64,000 nt of DNA from Xenopus tropicalis (GCF_000004195.4 NC_030686.2:44317961-44381960), one strand, 5' to 3'; shown: positions 20,641 through 32,535, counted from the first letter of the stretch. Made by a program: numbers and translations. Notes: generated by a model not told the origin, from the letters alone.

Positions 20641-21592
20641 GGCCTAGCAAATAGGTATTCTCCCCCAAATGTTAGTCTAACCATACGAAAGCCAACAGGT
20701 ATTCTCCCCCAAATGTTAGTCTAACCATACGAAAGCCAACAGGTATTCTCCCCCAAATGTTAGTTTAACCATAAGAAAGCCAACAGGTATTCTCCCCCAA
20801 ATGTTAGTCTAACCATAAGAAAGCCAACAGGTATTCTCCCCCAAATGTTAGTCTAACCATAAGAAAGCCAACAGGTATTCTCCCCCAAATGTTAGTCTAA
20901 CCATAAGAAAGCCAACAGGTATTCTCCCCCAAATGTTAGTCTAACCATACAAAAGCCAACAGGTATTCTCCCCCAAATGTTAGTCTAACCATACGAAAGC
21001 CAACAGGTATTCTCCCACAAATGTTAGTCTAACCATACGAAAGCCAACAGGTATTCTCCCCCAAATGTTAGTCTAACCATACAAAAGCCAACAGGTATTC
21101 TCCCCCAAATGTTAGTTTAACCATAAGAAAGCCAACAGGTATTCTCCCCCAAATGTTAGTCTAACCATACGAAAGCCAACAGGTATTCTCCCCCAAATGT
21201 TAGTCTAACCATACGAAAGCCAACAGGTATTCTCCCCCAAATGTTAGTTTAACCATACGAAAGCCAACAGGTATTCTCCCCCAAATGTTAGTCTAACCAT
21301 ACGAAAGCCAACAGGTATTCTCCCCCAAATGTTAGTCTAACCATACGAAAGCCAACAGGTATTCTCCCACAAATGTTAGTCTAACCATACAAAAGCCAAC
21401 AGGTATTCTCCCCCAAATGTTAGTTTAACCATAAGAAAGCCAACAGGTATTCTCCCCCAAATGTTAGTCTAACCATACGAAAGCCAACAGGTATTCTCCC
21501 CCAAATGTTAGTTTAACCATAAGAAAGCCAACAGGTATTCTCCCCCAAATGTTAGTCTAACCATACGAAAGCCAACAGGTATTCTCCCCAAA
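20641..21592. repeat. 44-bp minisatellite
   Basis: About 21 copies of a 44-bp unit (CAACAGGTATTCTCCCCCAA, ATGTTAGTCTAACCATACGA, AAGC). Variants are ATAAG/ATACG/ATACA, GTTTAAC/GTCTAAC and CCCAC/CCCCC. Runs of identical variants occur, consistent with block duplication. It is intergenic between kctd2 and slc16a5. Confidence 0.95.
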
Positions 21593-21672
21593 GGTAACCC
21601 TAGCTGGCATTTAGTCTGGGGTGGGACCAAATCGATGCCATGTCACAAAGAGGCCTCATGTCTAGGCATTTA

Positions 21673-22121
21673 TTAAAGGAGACATATCATGTAACAATTA
21701 TGAATGTACCAGTGAATTATACTCCTCTAGATATAGAAGGATTGTGCTTAAAAAAGTTGTGTTTCAGGCTGATTTATTGAGAAATTTCACCAAAACCCCA
21801 CTAGTCCCACCCACCTGTTCCACTTCCTGCTGGCTGAATTCTCTGGATGTGCAGGGGGGCAGGCGGCTCTCAGTACAGGGCACTGTAGGATAGGAACCAA
21901 TCAGCAGCTAGGCTGACCTGATGTGATTGGCTCTCCCCCTCCTGCTGTGCTTCTGGCTGGGACCATTAGGACACGCCCACTCTTCATTTCACTGATGGGA
22001 TCTATAGGGAGCTCCAATAAAGGGGCCATTTTTTAGCCCAAAGGAAAACCAGCACCGTATATTATTCATAATTGCCTACAGGATTAGGGTTTTTCCCATT
22101 TATCCAATATGTTCCCTTTAA
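21673..22121. mobile_element. T2-type MITE with TTAA at both ends
   Basis: The left end TTAAAGGAGACATAT and right end ATATGTTCCCTTTAA are inverted repeats ending in the TTAA target. This is the pattern of Xenopus T2/piggyBac-type MITEs. No coding content. Confidence 0.85.
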
Positions 22122-22828
22122 AAGATCCCATTTGAAAAAGCACTTAATAAATGGTAAAAAAAATCATGTTTTTTCCACCATTCTAATATATAATTCCTGG
22201 GGCTAGAGTCTGAGCAGCTCTCTCCTCTCTCCTGCTCCCCCTCCCATAAGAATTCACTCCCCCTCCCGTCAGAAGGTGTGATCTACCCTACCAACATTAG
22301 AGCTGCAAGCAGGAAGCTACGGAGACCAAACTAAAATGGCAGCTGCTATCTTAAACAAACAGAGGGAGCTTCTAGGGCTCTTTACTCAGGTTGGGTAAAG
22401 CTTTCTGCAGAATAATTATAGCGTTCTAGGTGGCACTAATGTGGCAAGTCTATTGGCAGTAAAAAGGCAAAATGACTTTCCTTCTCTTTTTTGGGAAGGC
22501 CTCCCTAAATCTTTAGTTCTAGTCACTTTTATGATAATGGCACAGATCTAAAATGATTGGTACAATCTCATCTCAATCATGGGTTTATTACTTTCCTATT
22601 TTATAAGAGCGTATAAATATCCCTGGGCTGATCCCAGAGTGACTCTAATGTGACCTTTATTCATGGACTGTGCACATACGAGACTATGTAACGTGTGCGT
22701 GTCCCTTTTTAACATTTGACAAGTGTCAAACGAAGAGTGACCACTAGGTGTCATCATACGGAACAATATTTCTGTACCAAATGTCTTGGCTATTTACACT
22801 CTTACTTGAAAAAGGGCAGAAGGGGCCT
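22122..22828. other. Intergenic, no gene seen
   Basis: Mixed intergenic sequence without a recognisable ORF, array or complete transposon. An AGCTCTCTCC-rich patch at about 22211-22240 is only low complexity. Confidence 0.5.
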
Positions 22829-23230
22829 TAAAGGGGCGGTTCACCTATAAATTAACTTTCAATATATTATATTCTAAGCAACTTTTCAATTTGATTTCAT
22901 TATTTAATTTTTATAGTTTATGAATTATTTGCATTACATTTTATTACTTATCTCACTATTAATTTCCTCTTCTATTCACATTCCTGTCACTCATTTAAAC
23001 CACTCCCTGGTTGCTAAGGTAATTGGGAGCCTAGCAACATAACATCTGCTGAAATTCCAAACTGCAGAGTTTCTGAACAAAAAGTGAAATAATTAAAAAA
23101 CTACAAATAATAAAAAATGAAGACCAGTTGCAAATTGTTTTAGAATATTACTCTCTACGTCAGGGGTGGGCAAACTACGGCCCGGGGGCCACGTCCAGCC
23201 AGTTGGCCTTCTTAATCCGGCCCGCCAAAT
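22829..23230. mobile_element. T2-type MITE fragment followed by a hAT end
   Basis: The left end TTAAAGGGGCGGTTCACC begins a T2-like body (ATTGGGAGCCTAGCAAC, AATAATAAAAAATGAAGACC). At 23160 it is cut by the hAT-like end CAGGGGTGGGCAAACTACGG. Only about 70 bp of the hAT element remains. The complementary end type is present at 50930-50983. Confidence 0.65.
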
Positions 23231-23255
23231 CCATAAGTCTCATCACGCGAGACTT

Positions 23256-23728
23256 GGGGGCACATTTACTAACCCACGAACGGGGCGAATGCGTCCGATT
23301 GCGTTTTTTTCATAATGATCGGTAATTTCGCGATTTTTTCGGCGTCTTTATGATTTTTGCGTAAAAACGCGACTTTTTTCGGCGTCTTTACGATTTTTGC
23401 GTAAAAACGCGAGTTTTTCGGCGTCTTTACGAAAGTTGCGCAAAGTCGCGATTTTTTCGTAGCGTTAAAACTTGCGCGAAATGTCGCGCCTTTTAAGTTT
23501 TAACGCTACGAAAAAATTGCGACTTTGCGCAACTTTCGTAAAGACGCCGAAAAACTCGCGGTTTTACGCAAAAATCGTAAAGACGCCGAAAAAAAACGCG
23601 TTTTTACGCAAAAATCATAAAGACGCCGAAAAAATCGCAAAAAATACGAAAAAGTCGCAAAATGTTTGTTTCCAATCGGAATTTTTCCAATTCGGATTCG
23701 AAATCGTGTCTTAGTAAATCAGCCCCTT
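23256..23728. mobile_element. Palindromic 'CCCACGAACGGGGCG' element
   Basis: The left end GGGGCACATTTACTAACCCA and right end TTAGTAAATCAGCCCC pair as terminal inverted repeats. TTG lies directly outside both. Arms are rich in TTTTTCGG and GCGTAAAAACGCGA words. The interior ORF (KTPK repeats) is low complexity. A related right end TTAGTAAATGAGCCCC occurs at 23873-23888. Confidence 0.75.
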
Positions 23729-23888
23729 GGTGTCTGGGGAAACGGCTTAATGCTGGCCCGGTCTGTCCCAGCCCGTTAGACGCATAGTAAATCTCGGAAA
23801 AATTGCAGTGTTTTTTCTCTGCGGCATTTTCGAAAAAATTCTGAATCAAGTTTAAAATAAAAAAATCAGTGGTTAGTAAATGAGCCCC

Positions 23889-24484
23889 TTAATGTGTGGA
23901 GCCAACCATGTGCTCTGTTCTCACTAGTCTTAAGTAACAGTAAGCGTGATAGAGCCCCTATTGAATGTGCTGCGCAAATATTTGATGTAGTTAATGCTGC
24001 ATTAAGTATTTCTAATATGAGGCATAATATGGTTAAGTCACGCAAGGAGATGTGGAAGTGGATTAAAAGCTGCCTAGTCACTGTGACACAGAATACGGCT
24101 CCGCTGTCCCTCAGTAAATGTTAGTTTGACCCTAACTCACTACTATAACCCCCTTGGAAACGCTGCATATGTATTTATGAACCTAACAATTCCACTTTCC
24201 CCACTATAAAATCATGTTACTAGCTATTAACAAGTCTCACTATTTTATAAGCATTATCGCAACTGGATTCATTCTCGCATTCTTCTTTTAATTCCTGTTC
24301 CTGAGAGAATGGGTAATAAACATTTATACAAGCAATGATGGCCCTTTGTGATAAGGTTACTGGGTTATTTCAACTATGTCTCACCCTTGTCATAAATGCA
24401 CTGAAGTCACAAAGTGGATTTAAAGGCTCCTTTTCAAATGCAAGACTACAAAACTGAGCACACATTGCCTTTATCAAAACTTAC
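23889..24484. other. Intergenic, unassigned
   Basis: Unassigned sequence. A plus-strand frame at 23894-24124 reads through a stretch of plausible amino-acid composition (AQIFDVVNAALSISN, KSRKEMWKWIKSCL). I recognise no family; it may be a fragment of a retroelement or an old pseudogene. Confidence 0.35.
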
Positions 24485-24590
24485 ATAGTAACACAGTAAC
24501 ATAGTAAGTTAGGTTGAAAAAAGACATACTGTATGTCCATCAAGTTCAACCTTAATGCCTATATATAACCCGCCTAAATGCTAGTTGATC
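24484..24590. mobile_element. Retroelement-like terminal fragment, 'CATAGTAAGTTAGGTTG' family
   Basis: Starts with short CATAGTAACA repeats followed by GGTTGAAAAAAGACATA and CATCAAGTTCAACC. The same end is at 30038 and, in reverse complement, at the right end of 28715-29292. Tandem-repeat tails of this kind suggest a non-LTR retroelement, but the class is inference. Confidence 0.6.
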
Positions 24591-24764
24591 AAACTTGCAT
24601 TTGATTTACTGGAATGGATGCTAAGTTGTAAGCATTGTACCACAGATGTATAAAGCAAGGCACAGAGGGGTTAGCACATACCATGTAATTGCATGGCAGG
24701 AGAAGGTGCAAGAACACTCAGTCTTATTTCAAAGTGCCATTATTTTAAATACCGCCCTACTCCT

Positions 24765-25035
24765 CCTTTTTGGCAAGACAAATGCTTGCTGAAAATTCAA
24801 CCCTACGCCTCCTACCTGTGCCTGCACCTGAATGAATGGGATACGCTCGGGTGCAGGCACATGTAGGGTAAATACGCATAAATACGCATACGCACTTTCA
24901 AACTCTCGCGTTTTTATGCGTATTTCTGTTACATGTGCCTGCACCCGAGCGTATCTCATTCATTCGGGTGCAGACACAAGTAGGAGGCGTAGGGTGGAAT
25001 TTTCGGGAAGCATTTGTCTTGCCAAAAATATCCGC
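24765..25035. mobile_element. Palindromic repeat around a GTGCAGGCACATGTA arm
   Basis: A long hairpin-like structure: GGTGCAGGCACATGTAGGG on the left pairs with TTACATGTGCCTGCACCCG on the right. Outer arms CCTACGCCTCCTACCTGTG and CACAAGTAGGAGGCGTAGG also pair. A non-autonomous DNA transposon is likely; no duplication was identified. Confidence 0.6.
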
Positions 25036-25069
25036 GCTATGCCTCGTCTGGCATTAGCCTAATTCCTCC

Positions 25070-25255
25070 TCTCCTCCCAAAAACACTTTATTATCCTAGT
25101 CTCTTTTCTCTACATACTGTACTCTATTCTTCCATCTATCAAGCTTCCATTTTCCCATACAGAAATAGGGAATGACTATGAAATAGTTAGAAGCAAGATG
25201 GCCCACTGACACCTGGGCCCCCCTGGAGTTTTCCTGGTAGGCCAGTCTGACACTA
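25070..25255. mobile_element. hAT-like fragment, 'CCAGTCTGACAC' end
   Basis: Shares ATTCTTCCATCTAT, AGAAATAGGGAATGAC and GGAGTTTTCCTGGTA with the elements at 48060-48339 and 55430-55665. The right end is present and the left part truncated. Confidence 0.6.
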
Positions 25256-26008
25256 TACACCCACCTACTGCTAATGTCACTTGGAACATACACGGCACAC
25301 CCTGTACATGTGCAGATCTCAGAGAATAGGGGTCTCCAATTCTCCAAGCCCGGATCTGTGGCGAGGCCACAAAGGCCTGGGCCTAGAGTGGCACAAAATT
25401 TGGGGCGGCATGCCACTCAGCCGCACCTAAACTTTGCTCCCATACGGAGCACTGGGAGCAGAACATGCAGAAAATTTCAGCATGTCCCATCCACAGTGCT
25501 CCGTATGTGCGCTAAATGGATTCATGATCCTGAGGGGGGTGGAGGGGGGGCCCGGAAATGAAGACGGCCTCTGGGAACCTTCATTACAAATCCGGCGCTT
25601 CTCCCTCCCTCCCTTGTAAGCCACACACAGAATCTCCACAAACCACAACTATTCAAGACCCAATTTACTTTCTGGGAAGCCTTTTTGGGTCAACAGACTG
25701 GGAATGTCCTCCCTAAAGAGGGAAACTTGGGAAGTATGAAAAACTGGACGACAAAACAGTTGCTTCCAGGTCCACTTACCTCAGTCCTAACTGCCTATAG
25801 CCAGTCTGACTCCCGCTTTCAGGTGCCACTGCAATGAGACAAAAAAGAAAATTGTTAAACAAAGGATGTAAAAAAAAACTTCACTCACAAACCAATTTAG
25901 ATAACCCAGATATAACAGCTCATTTACTAATAGTGCAAAGAAATTAAGGTACAGAATCCAAGTGTAATTGCATCTGCTACAATGAAGTGCAAAATGGCTA
26001 ACATCTTC
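25256..26008. other. Intergenic, no gene seen
   Basis: Contains a short inverted pair around CCATACGGAGCACTG and CAGTGCTCCGTATG (25440-25507), probably a MITE remnant. No recognised gene. Confidence 0.45.
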
Positions 26009-26011
26009 TAA

Positions 26012-26279
26012 AGGTCCCCATACACGGCCGATTGTAGCTGCCAATATGGGTCCCTTGGACCGATTCGGCAGCTTATTGGCCTGTGTAGGGGCATGAACGA
26101 GGGGCCTGCCCGACTGATATCTGTCCTCAAATTGGCCAGATATCGATCAGGCAGGTTCAACGATCAAATAAGCCTACATGTTCCCCGATATCGCCCACCC
26201 GTAGGTGAGGATATCGGGTGAAGATCCGCTCACTTGGCAACCTTGCCAAGCGAGCGGATCTTGACGTGTATGGCCACCT
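26012..26279. mobile_element. Palindromic 'CCCCATACACGGCCG' MITE with TAA duplication
   Basis: The ends AGGTCCCCATACACG and CGTGTATGGCCACCT are inverted repeats. TAA flanks both sides (26009-26011 and 26280-26282). Same family as 1341, 19469 and 42029. Confidence 0.85.
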
Positions 26280-26354
26280 TAACACCAAGGAAGTAAATGG
26301 GCCATACAATGGAATACAATAGCCAGGTTGCTGATATGCTAACTTTCAACAACA

Positions 26355-26730
26355 CCTATTAAAAGGGTTGGTCACCTTTAAATCAAGTTTTAGTTTGATG
26401 TAGTGAGTGCTATTCTGAGACGATTTACAATTAGTCTTTATTTTTTAGCATTGGTAGCTTTTAAATCATTTTACTTTTTTTTCCCGCAGCTCTCTAGTTT
26501 GGAATTTCAGCAGATATCTGGTTGCTAGAGTCCAATTTACCTTAGTAACAGAGAGTGGTTTGAGAGAGTGACTGATATATAAATAGCAGGGGGGCTGAAT
26601 AGAAAGATAAGTAATAAAGAGTAACAATAACTATACAATTGCAGCCTCAATGAACAATAGTTTTTGGCTACTGGGGTCAGTGACCCCCATTTAAAATTAT
26701 ATGATTTAGTTAAACTTTCCCTTTAAATCA
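26355..26730. mobile_element. T2-type MITE, decayed
   Basis: The left end TTAAAAGGGTTGGTCACC and right end CCCTTTAAATC are consistent with a diverged TTAA element. The body matches the reverse orientation of the copy at 56090-56490 (GGTTGCTAGAGTCCAATTT). Confidence 0.6.
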
Positions 26731-27135
26731 ATTTCTTGCACAAAGAAAAAAGATGTTGGCTGTTGCCTCAGCAAGCAGAAGGAAAACCACACCCAGCTGC
26801 TCTTATTGGCTGTGGGGAAGTAAGGGCCTCTGATGTCACTCCTATAGGAAACCGCTCTTTCCCGTAATCATGTGTAGCCGAGACAGAAGCGTATCAGAAA
26901 AAGAGGTAAGAACATGTTACTGTACATTGTACAAGTCACACTGGCAAAGTGTATATACACTTACACATACACATATATAGCTGCAGAAGTTCCAGGATGC
27001 AAGCGCAGCCACTGCGGGGCCCCTGGGGGATTAGAGGTTCAGCCAGAGGTTGCAAACTGTAAGCTCTGTAACGAGCAGAAATTCCTTTCCAGACCTGCCT
27101 CCCTAAACAACTTATGGGTTTATATATGTATGTAT
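26731..27135. other. Intergenic; possible isolated 5' exon at about 26870-26905
   Basis: A short GC-richer piece ends AGAAAAAGAG followed by the good donor GTAAGAAC at 26906. It could be a non-coding first exon (for instance a distal slc16a5 promoter), but no further support is visible. Confidence 0.25.
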
Positions 27136-27350
27136 GTATGTATATCTTTATTTATAAAGTGATACTTATGTACGCAGCGCTGTACAGTAGAATACATTAA
27201 TACAAACAGGGTTATTAAGATAATAATAGATAAATACAAAGTATAACAATAAATACAAATAAATACAGTTGCAATAAGTTAATAGTCAAAGACACAAGAG
27301 GATGGAGGTCCCTGCCCCGTAGAGCTTACAGTCTATATGGGCATATGCCA
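27136..27350. mobile_element. Dispersed repeat fragment, 'CAGCGCTGTACAG' family
   Basis: The combination TTTATTTATAAAG, CGCAGCGCTGTACAG and CCCTGCCCCGTAGAGCTTAC is a widespread vertebrate dispersed-repeat pattern. A possible second trace (ATTTATTTATAAAGC) is near 45988. Class not assigned. Confidence 0.5.
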
Positions 27351-28714
27351 TTTCTATTCTTTAAGATGGCTGGGTAGTTCATAGGAAGGGATATCTGCTC
27401 AACTATTAGACAAAATAATATTCGTCATTGCACATTTTGCCTTTTAATTGTCATGAGGCTCATTTATGAAGACTGGGCAAATCCGCACTGGGGCAGTAAC
27501 CCGTAGCAACCATTCGGGTTTTTCAGTCAGCGGCAAATTCTTGATTGGTTGCCATGGGTCAGAACTGTTAATGAACTTTGCAATATACATTTATTACAAA
27601 TTTGCAATAGTTTTCAAATTAATTGTATATATAACTGCTATTAAAAGCAGTGTTTGTCTGTCCTTTTCTATGCCCTGAAAAAACCCACAAATATAATATT
27701 ATAAATATATAATGCTCTTATTTTTGAAACCCTAGCACCTAGAGCTATACATATATATATATATATATTTTTTTTTATTGTTTCTCTAAAGGGCAAGTGT
27801 ATCTTAGCCTGGAGTGCCCTCCATTACTCTAAATTCTGTACTTTTCTATTCCCTGCCCTGGGGGCTCTGACTGAAACAATGTAACACGAAGCAGCAGCCT
27901 GACAGACCCAACATTGTATAAAAAGTAACAAGCAGGAGTTCAGCAAATGCTGCTTTCAATAGCAATTACATTTACACATAACTTTTAAAGTACTAAAATG
28001 TTTCATAACGTCACATTGGAAAGTTGCTTAGAATTATTTTTTCTTTTATTAGGCGATTAGGTGATTTAATACTGGCGGGACAGCATTTGCAGACTAGTTG
28101 CCCATAGTTGAATAATCTATTATTGCACCATAGCTCTAAGTGATCAAACTGCCATGAGTAATAAGTTAACTTGTAGACAAATGTTTGTATTGCATGACAT
28201 TCTATGTAAACATACGTGTAATAGAGCTGAGCTCCTGTTTTGGCATGCAACACCCCTTTGGGACTTCAGTTAATTCACTGATCTCTCAGTGACAGGATAG
28301 AGTTCATCGGGGATCCATCTCAGAACCCTTCTGCCAGCAAAACCCTATTTGACCCTGGTTTTCATCACTCCGGCTGGGTGTATTCAGCACTTATCAACTG
28401 TTTACAGTACTTGCTGCCTATCTAGCCTCTGATTATCCTATAAAAGCACCCTTCAAACTGGGACCAGCTCTACTCCTATAATCCCCCTAACATGCTCCTA
28501 GCCCCCGTGGGGGTAAAGCAATGTAATGGAGAAAGATGTCTCTTTATTGGCTAAAGCCTCAAACTGCAGGAGATGGCAATCAACATGGCAGCTTTGAACT
28601 ACTGTAGATGAAAACCCATTTTGTATGTAAAAGGGTAAGTAATGCCCGAAAAAAAGTGCTAAAGTAGTGTCTGTTTGGGGGTGATGGGCTGCTTTAGCTC
28701 TGTTATAAAGATCC
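27351..28714. other. Intergenic, no gene seen
   Basis: AT-rich intergenic DNA with a (TA)n stretch at 27750-27770 and a decayed TGATTGGTTGCCATGGG repeat (27445-27560) related to those at 41240-41470 and 53905-54110. No recognised gene. Confidence 0.45.
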
Positions 28715-29292
28715 CAGATATGGTAACAGGTCTCCAGTCCTTAAGAAGGATATTAATGAGCTGGAGAGAGTGCAGAGACTGCAACTAAACTGGTAAAAGG
28801 GATGGAAAATTTAAGTTATGAGGTTAGACTGTCGAGGTTGGGGTTGTTTTCTCTGGAAAAGAGGCGCTTGCGAGGGGACATGATTACTCTGTACAAGTAC
28901 ATTAGAGGGGATTATAGGCAGATGGGGGGGTCTTTTTTCCCATAAAAACAATCAGCGCACCCGAGGCCCCCCCTTTAGATTAGAGGAAGGGAGCTTACAT
29001 TTGCAGCAGCGTAGGGGGTTCCTCACGGGGAGGGCAGTGAGGTTGGGGAATGCCCTTCCTAGTGATGTGGTAATGGCAGATTCTGTTAATGCCTATAAGA
29101 GGGGCCTGGATGAGTTCTTAAACAAGCAGAATATCCAAGGCTATTGTGATACTAATATCTACAGTTAGTATTAGTGGGTGTATATATAGTTTATGTATGT
29201 GAGTGTATAGATTGGTAAGTATAGGTTGTGTGTGCTGGGTTTACTTGGAAGGGTTGAACTTGATGGTCTTTTTTTAACCCTATGTAACTATG
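28715..29292 (+). mobile_element. Retroelement-like fragment with decayed coding region and repeat tail
   Basis: A broken reading frame with words LERVQRLQ, LEEGSLHLQQRRGFLTGRA, RLGNALPSDVV and YKRGLDEFLNK is visible at 28760-29140. These resemble the C-terminal end of reverse-transcriptase-type ORFs copied many times in frog genomes. The right end (GGTTGAACTTGATGG ... CCCTATGTAACTATG) is the complement of the 24484 and 30038 fragments. Stops and frameshifts make it a dead copy. The class is inferred. Confidence 0.6.
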
Positions 29293-30037
29293 TCTGCTGG
29301 TCATTTATTCAGCGGCAAGATGCTTCTCTGATTGGTCCCGCTGTGTAATATTGCAGCATGGGTGTTTGCTCTGCAGGCTGGGCTTACAGCAGTTACAGGG
29401 GGGGGGACGGTTCTAGGAATAGTCAGTACAGACGATTGGCCTCTGATCAGAACATTTGTTGATTGCAACACAGCTAAGCAAACTGTTGGGGAGTTGTATT
29501 TCACAAACGGCAGCGCGGGAGAGGCAGGGTAACACACCGGTACAGGCAGTGCTGCAGGATCTGGGCACACAGGAGGCCCATTCTACATGCCACTGAGAGG
29601 ATTAAAGCTTTTGTTTACCTTAATTCAGCTACTTAACGAGCTTAGTCATGCAGGGAAATATAGGCCTATGGCTGCAACGAGAGCTTTGTGATTATTTTTA
29701 TTGGAATTCATTGGGAGGATTATGTCTGGGGATAAAATTAAACATTGCACAATTGCCGTGTACTTCACCTATTTAGCAGCCTGAGGTGTGTGTGTTTGGG
29801 GGATATTCACCTTTGTACAACAGTCACAAATCTAACAACTCACACTCAGAATGATCCCTCAGCTGATCCTTCACTTCTGCACAGACCCTGTGCTGGGGGG
29901 TGGGGGGGTCAGTGACCCCTATAAACACTACAGTCCCTTTTTTACTTCCTTATATGATGCCGCACATAGTACTAGCAGCATACTTAACTCCTATTGGCTG
30001 TGCCTCCTATCAGTCTGACACTGCTTCCTGTGCCTGT
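29293..30037. other. Intergenic, no gene seen
   Basis: No recognised gene, and no transposon end or array was identified. G runs occur near 29399 and 29895. Confidence 0.45.
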
Positions 30038-30290
30038 ACATAGTAACGTAGTAAGTTGGGTTGAAAAAAGACATATGTCCATCACATTCAACCATGACTA
30101 TATATAACCTGCCTAACTGCTAGTTGACCCAGAGGAAGGCAAAAAACCCCATCTGAAGCCTCTCTAATTTGCCTCAGAGGGGGAATATATTCCTTCCTGA
30201 CTCCAAGATGGCAATCGGCCCAGTCCCTGGATCAACTAGTACTAAGCGCTGTCTCTCATCCAGCCCCTTCTTAAAGTATGACAGTATAAC
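30038..30290. mobile_element. Retroelement-like fragment, 'CATAGTAACGTAGTAAG' family
   Basis: Begins with the same tail-like repeat as 24484 and extends about 250 bp (AAAAAACCCCATCTGAAGCC, TATTCCTTCCTGACTCC, CTGGATCAACTAGTACT). Orientation is opposite to 28715-29292. Confidence 0.6.
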
Positions 30291-30339
30291 AGTATGTTAC
30301 ATGTGTGATATGCTGAGTCTGTTTGCCTGCCGGGGATCC

Positions 30340-30571
30340 CCAACCTTTAATACTCGTGAGCCACATTCAAATGTAAAAAGTGTTGGGGAGCAACGCAAGC
30401 ATGGAAAAAGTTATTGGGGGTGCCAATAAGAGCTATAATTGGCTATTTGGTAGCCCCTATGTGAACTGGCAGCCTATAGAAGGCTCTGTTTGGCTTTACA
30501 TTGGGTTTTATGCAACCAAAACTTGCCCCCAAGCCAAGTTGCCCCTGAGCTACTGGTTGGGGTTCACTGAC
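30340..30571. mobile_element. hAT-like MITE, 'GGGGATCCCCAACC' family
   Basis: The left part GGGGATCCCCAACCTT and right part CTACTGGTTGGGGTTCACTG are the ends seen in 5403-5691. The middle is diverged. The next repeat starts immediately after. Confidence 0.65.
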
Positions 30572-30787
30572 CTATGCCATTGCAAGGGACACACTAACCA
30601 ATGACCTTTCCATTTATGCACAAGAGTACACAAGCAACCAATGAATTTGCCCAATAGGAAACAAGTAAGGGCAAAGCCTGGAAGTGATGATGTAAGCATA
30701 CAGGAAGTTCTCAGTGTTTCAGATTCACAGTAGGCCACTCCCATCCCTTCATAAAGGGGAACATTGAAGGTTAACCCCCACTTTAAG
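30572..30787. mobile_element. Dispersed repeat, inverted copy of 3706-4265
   Basis: Reading the reverse complement gives the same text as the outer parts of 3706-4265 (ATGAAGGGATGGGAGTGGCC, CTATTGG, AGGTCATTGGTTAGTGTG), but without the hAT insertion. Confidence 0.6.
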
Positions 30788-30839
30788 GTAGATAGCACCC
30801 TGTGAAAAATGGTGCAGGGACCCCAATAGCAACAATTAG

Positions 30840-31400
30840 TGCACAAAGTACAGAGCCCCCCATCAGCCCAATAAATAGTGACTGTCTATGGCACCTTACA
30901 GCAGCCCCTCTGGCATTTGCCTGAACCCACAGATTGCCAGTCTGGGCCTGGGTCCTGGCATTCCAAGTACCCAGAGGCACAAACAGCCCCCCCAGCCCAA
31001 TAAATAGTGACTGTCTATGGCATCTTACAGCAGCCCCTCTGGCATTTGCCTGAACCCACAGATTGCCAGTCTGGGCCTGGGTCCTGGCATTCCAAGTACC
31101 CAGAGGCACAAACAGCCCCCCCAGCCCAATAAATAGTGACTGTCTATGGCATCTTACAGCAGCCCCTCTGGCATTTGCCTGAACCCACAGATTGCCAGTC
31201 TGGGCCTGGGTCCTGGCATTCCCAGTACCCAGAGGCCCAAACAGCCCCCCCAGCCCAATAAATAGTGACTGTCTATGGCACCTTACAGCAGCCCCTCTGG
31301 CATTTGCCTGAACCCACAGATTGCCAGTCTAGGCCTGGGCCCTGGCATTCCCAGTACCCAGAGGCCCAAACAGCCCCCCCCAGCCCAATAAATAGTGACT
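30840..31400 (-). repeat. About 127-bp tandem repeat, array 1 (inverted)
   Basis: Four to five units with the words AATAAATAGTGACTGTCTATG, CAGCAGCCCCTCTGGCATTTG and GATTGCCAGTCTGGGCCTGG. The same unit is arrayed in opposite orientation at 44226-45320 and again in this orientation at 63655-64000. Confidence 0.9.
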
Positions 31401-31599
31401 GTCTTGGCCTTGGAAACCTAAACACGGCTGAGAAGAATCTACCTAAACTTATGTCAGTGGCACTATAGAACCCTCTCTATAAGTACTCCTATTGCGCTAT
31501 ATAACCTTTCATACACATTTTCTACTGCTCCATATACTTTTCACTGTAATCTAAAAAAAATAATTTAAACATTAAATAAATAGGTGTGTTTTGATTCCA

Positions 31600-32535
31600 A
31601 TAAGGATTAATCATATCTTAGTTGGGATCAAGTACAAAGTACTGTTTTATTACTACAGAGAAAAGGGAATCATTTAACCATTAAATAAACCCAATAGGGC
31701 TGTTCTGCCCCCAATAAGGGGTAATTATATCTTAGTTGGGATCAAGTACAGGTACTGTTTTATTATTACAGAGAAAAGGGAATCATTTAACCATTAAATA
31801 AACCCAATAGGGCTGTTCTGCCCCAATAAGGGGTAATTATATCTTAGTTGGGATCAAGTACAGGTACTGTTTTATTATTACAGAGAAAAGGGAATCATTT
31901 ACCCATTAAATAAACCCAATAGGGCTGTTCTGCCCCCAATAAGGGGTAATTATATCTTAGTTGGGATCAAGTACAGGTACTGTTTTATTATTACAGAGAA
32001 AAGGGAATCATTTAACCATTAAATAAACCCAATAGGGCTGTTCTGCCCCCAATAAGGGGTAATTATATCTTAGTTGGGATCAAGTACAGGTACTGTTTTA
32101 TTATTACAGAGAAAGAGGAAATAATTTTCTTAAATTTACAATTGTTTGATTAAAATTAAATTTATGGGATATGGCCTTCCGGTAATTCTTAGCTTTCTGG
32201 ATAATGATTTTCCAGGTAACAATAGGATTGTTTTGCCTCCAATAAGGATTAATTAAATCTTAGTTGGGATCAAGTACAGGTACTGTTTTATTATTACAGA
32301 GAAAAGGGAATCATTTAACCATTAAATAAACCCAATAGGGCTGTTCTGCCCCAATAAGGGGTAATTATATCTTAGATGGGATCAAGTACAGGTACTGTTT
32401 TATTATTACAGAGAAAAAGGAAATCATTTTTTAAACTTAGAATTATTTGATTAAAATGAACTCTATGTGAGATGGCCTTCAAGTTTGGAGCTTTGTGGAT
32501 AACGGGTTTTCAGGTAACGGATCCCAAACTTGTAT
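31600..32535 (-). mobile_element. Inverted copy of the 113-bp-array element
   Basis: Tandem units with AGTACAGGTACTGTTTTATT and CCAATAGGGCTGTTCTGCCC are the complement of 2061-2950. Two units near 32110-32230 and 32410-32520 carry diverged spacer text. One end (GGATAACGGGTTTTCAGG ... GATCCCAAACTTGTATA) is recognisable. Confidence 0.75.

Noticed and set aside
23472..23714. 80-aa Lys-rich open frame
   Set aside because: Part of the palindromic 'CCCACGAACGG' element; made of GACGCCGAAAAA repeats.
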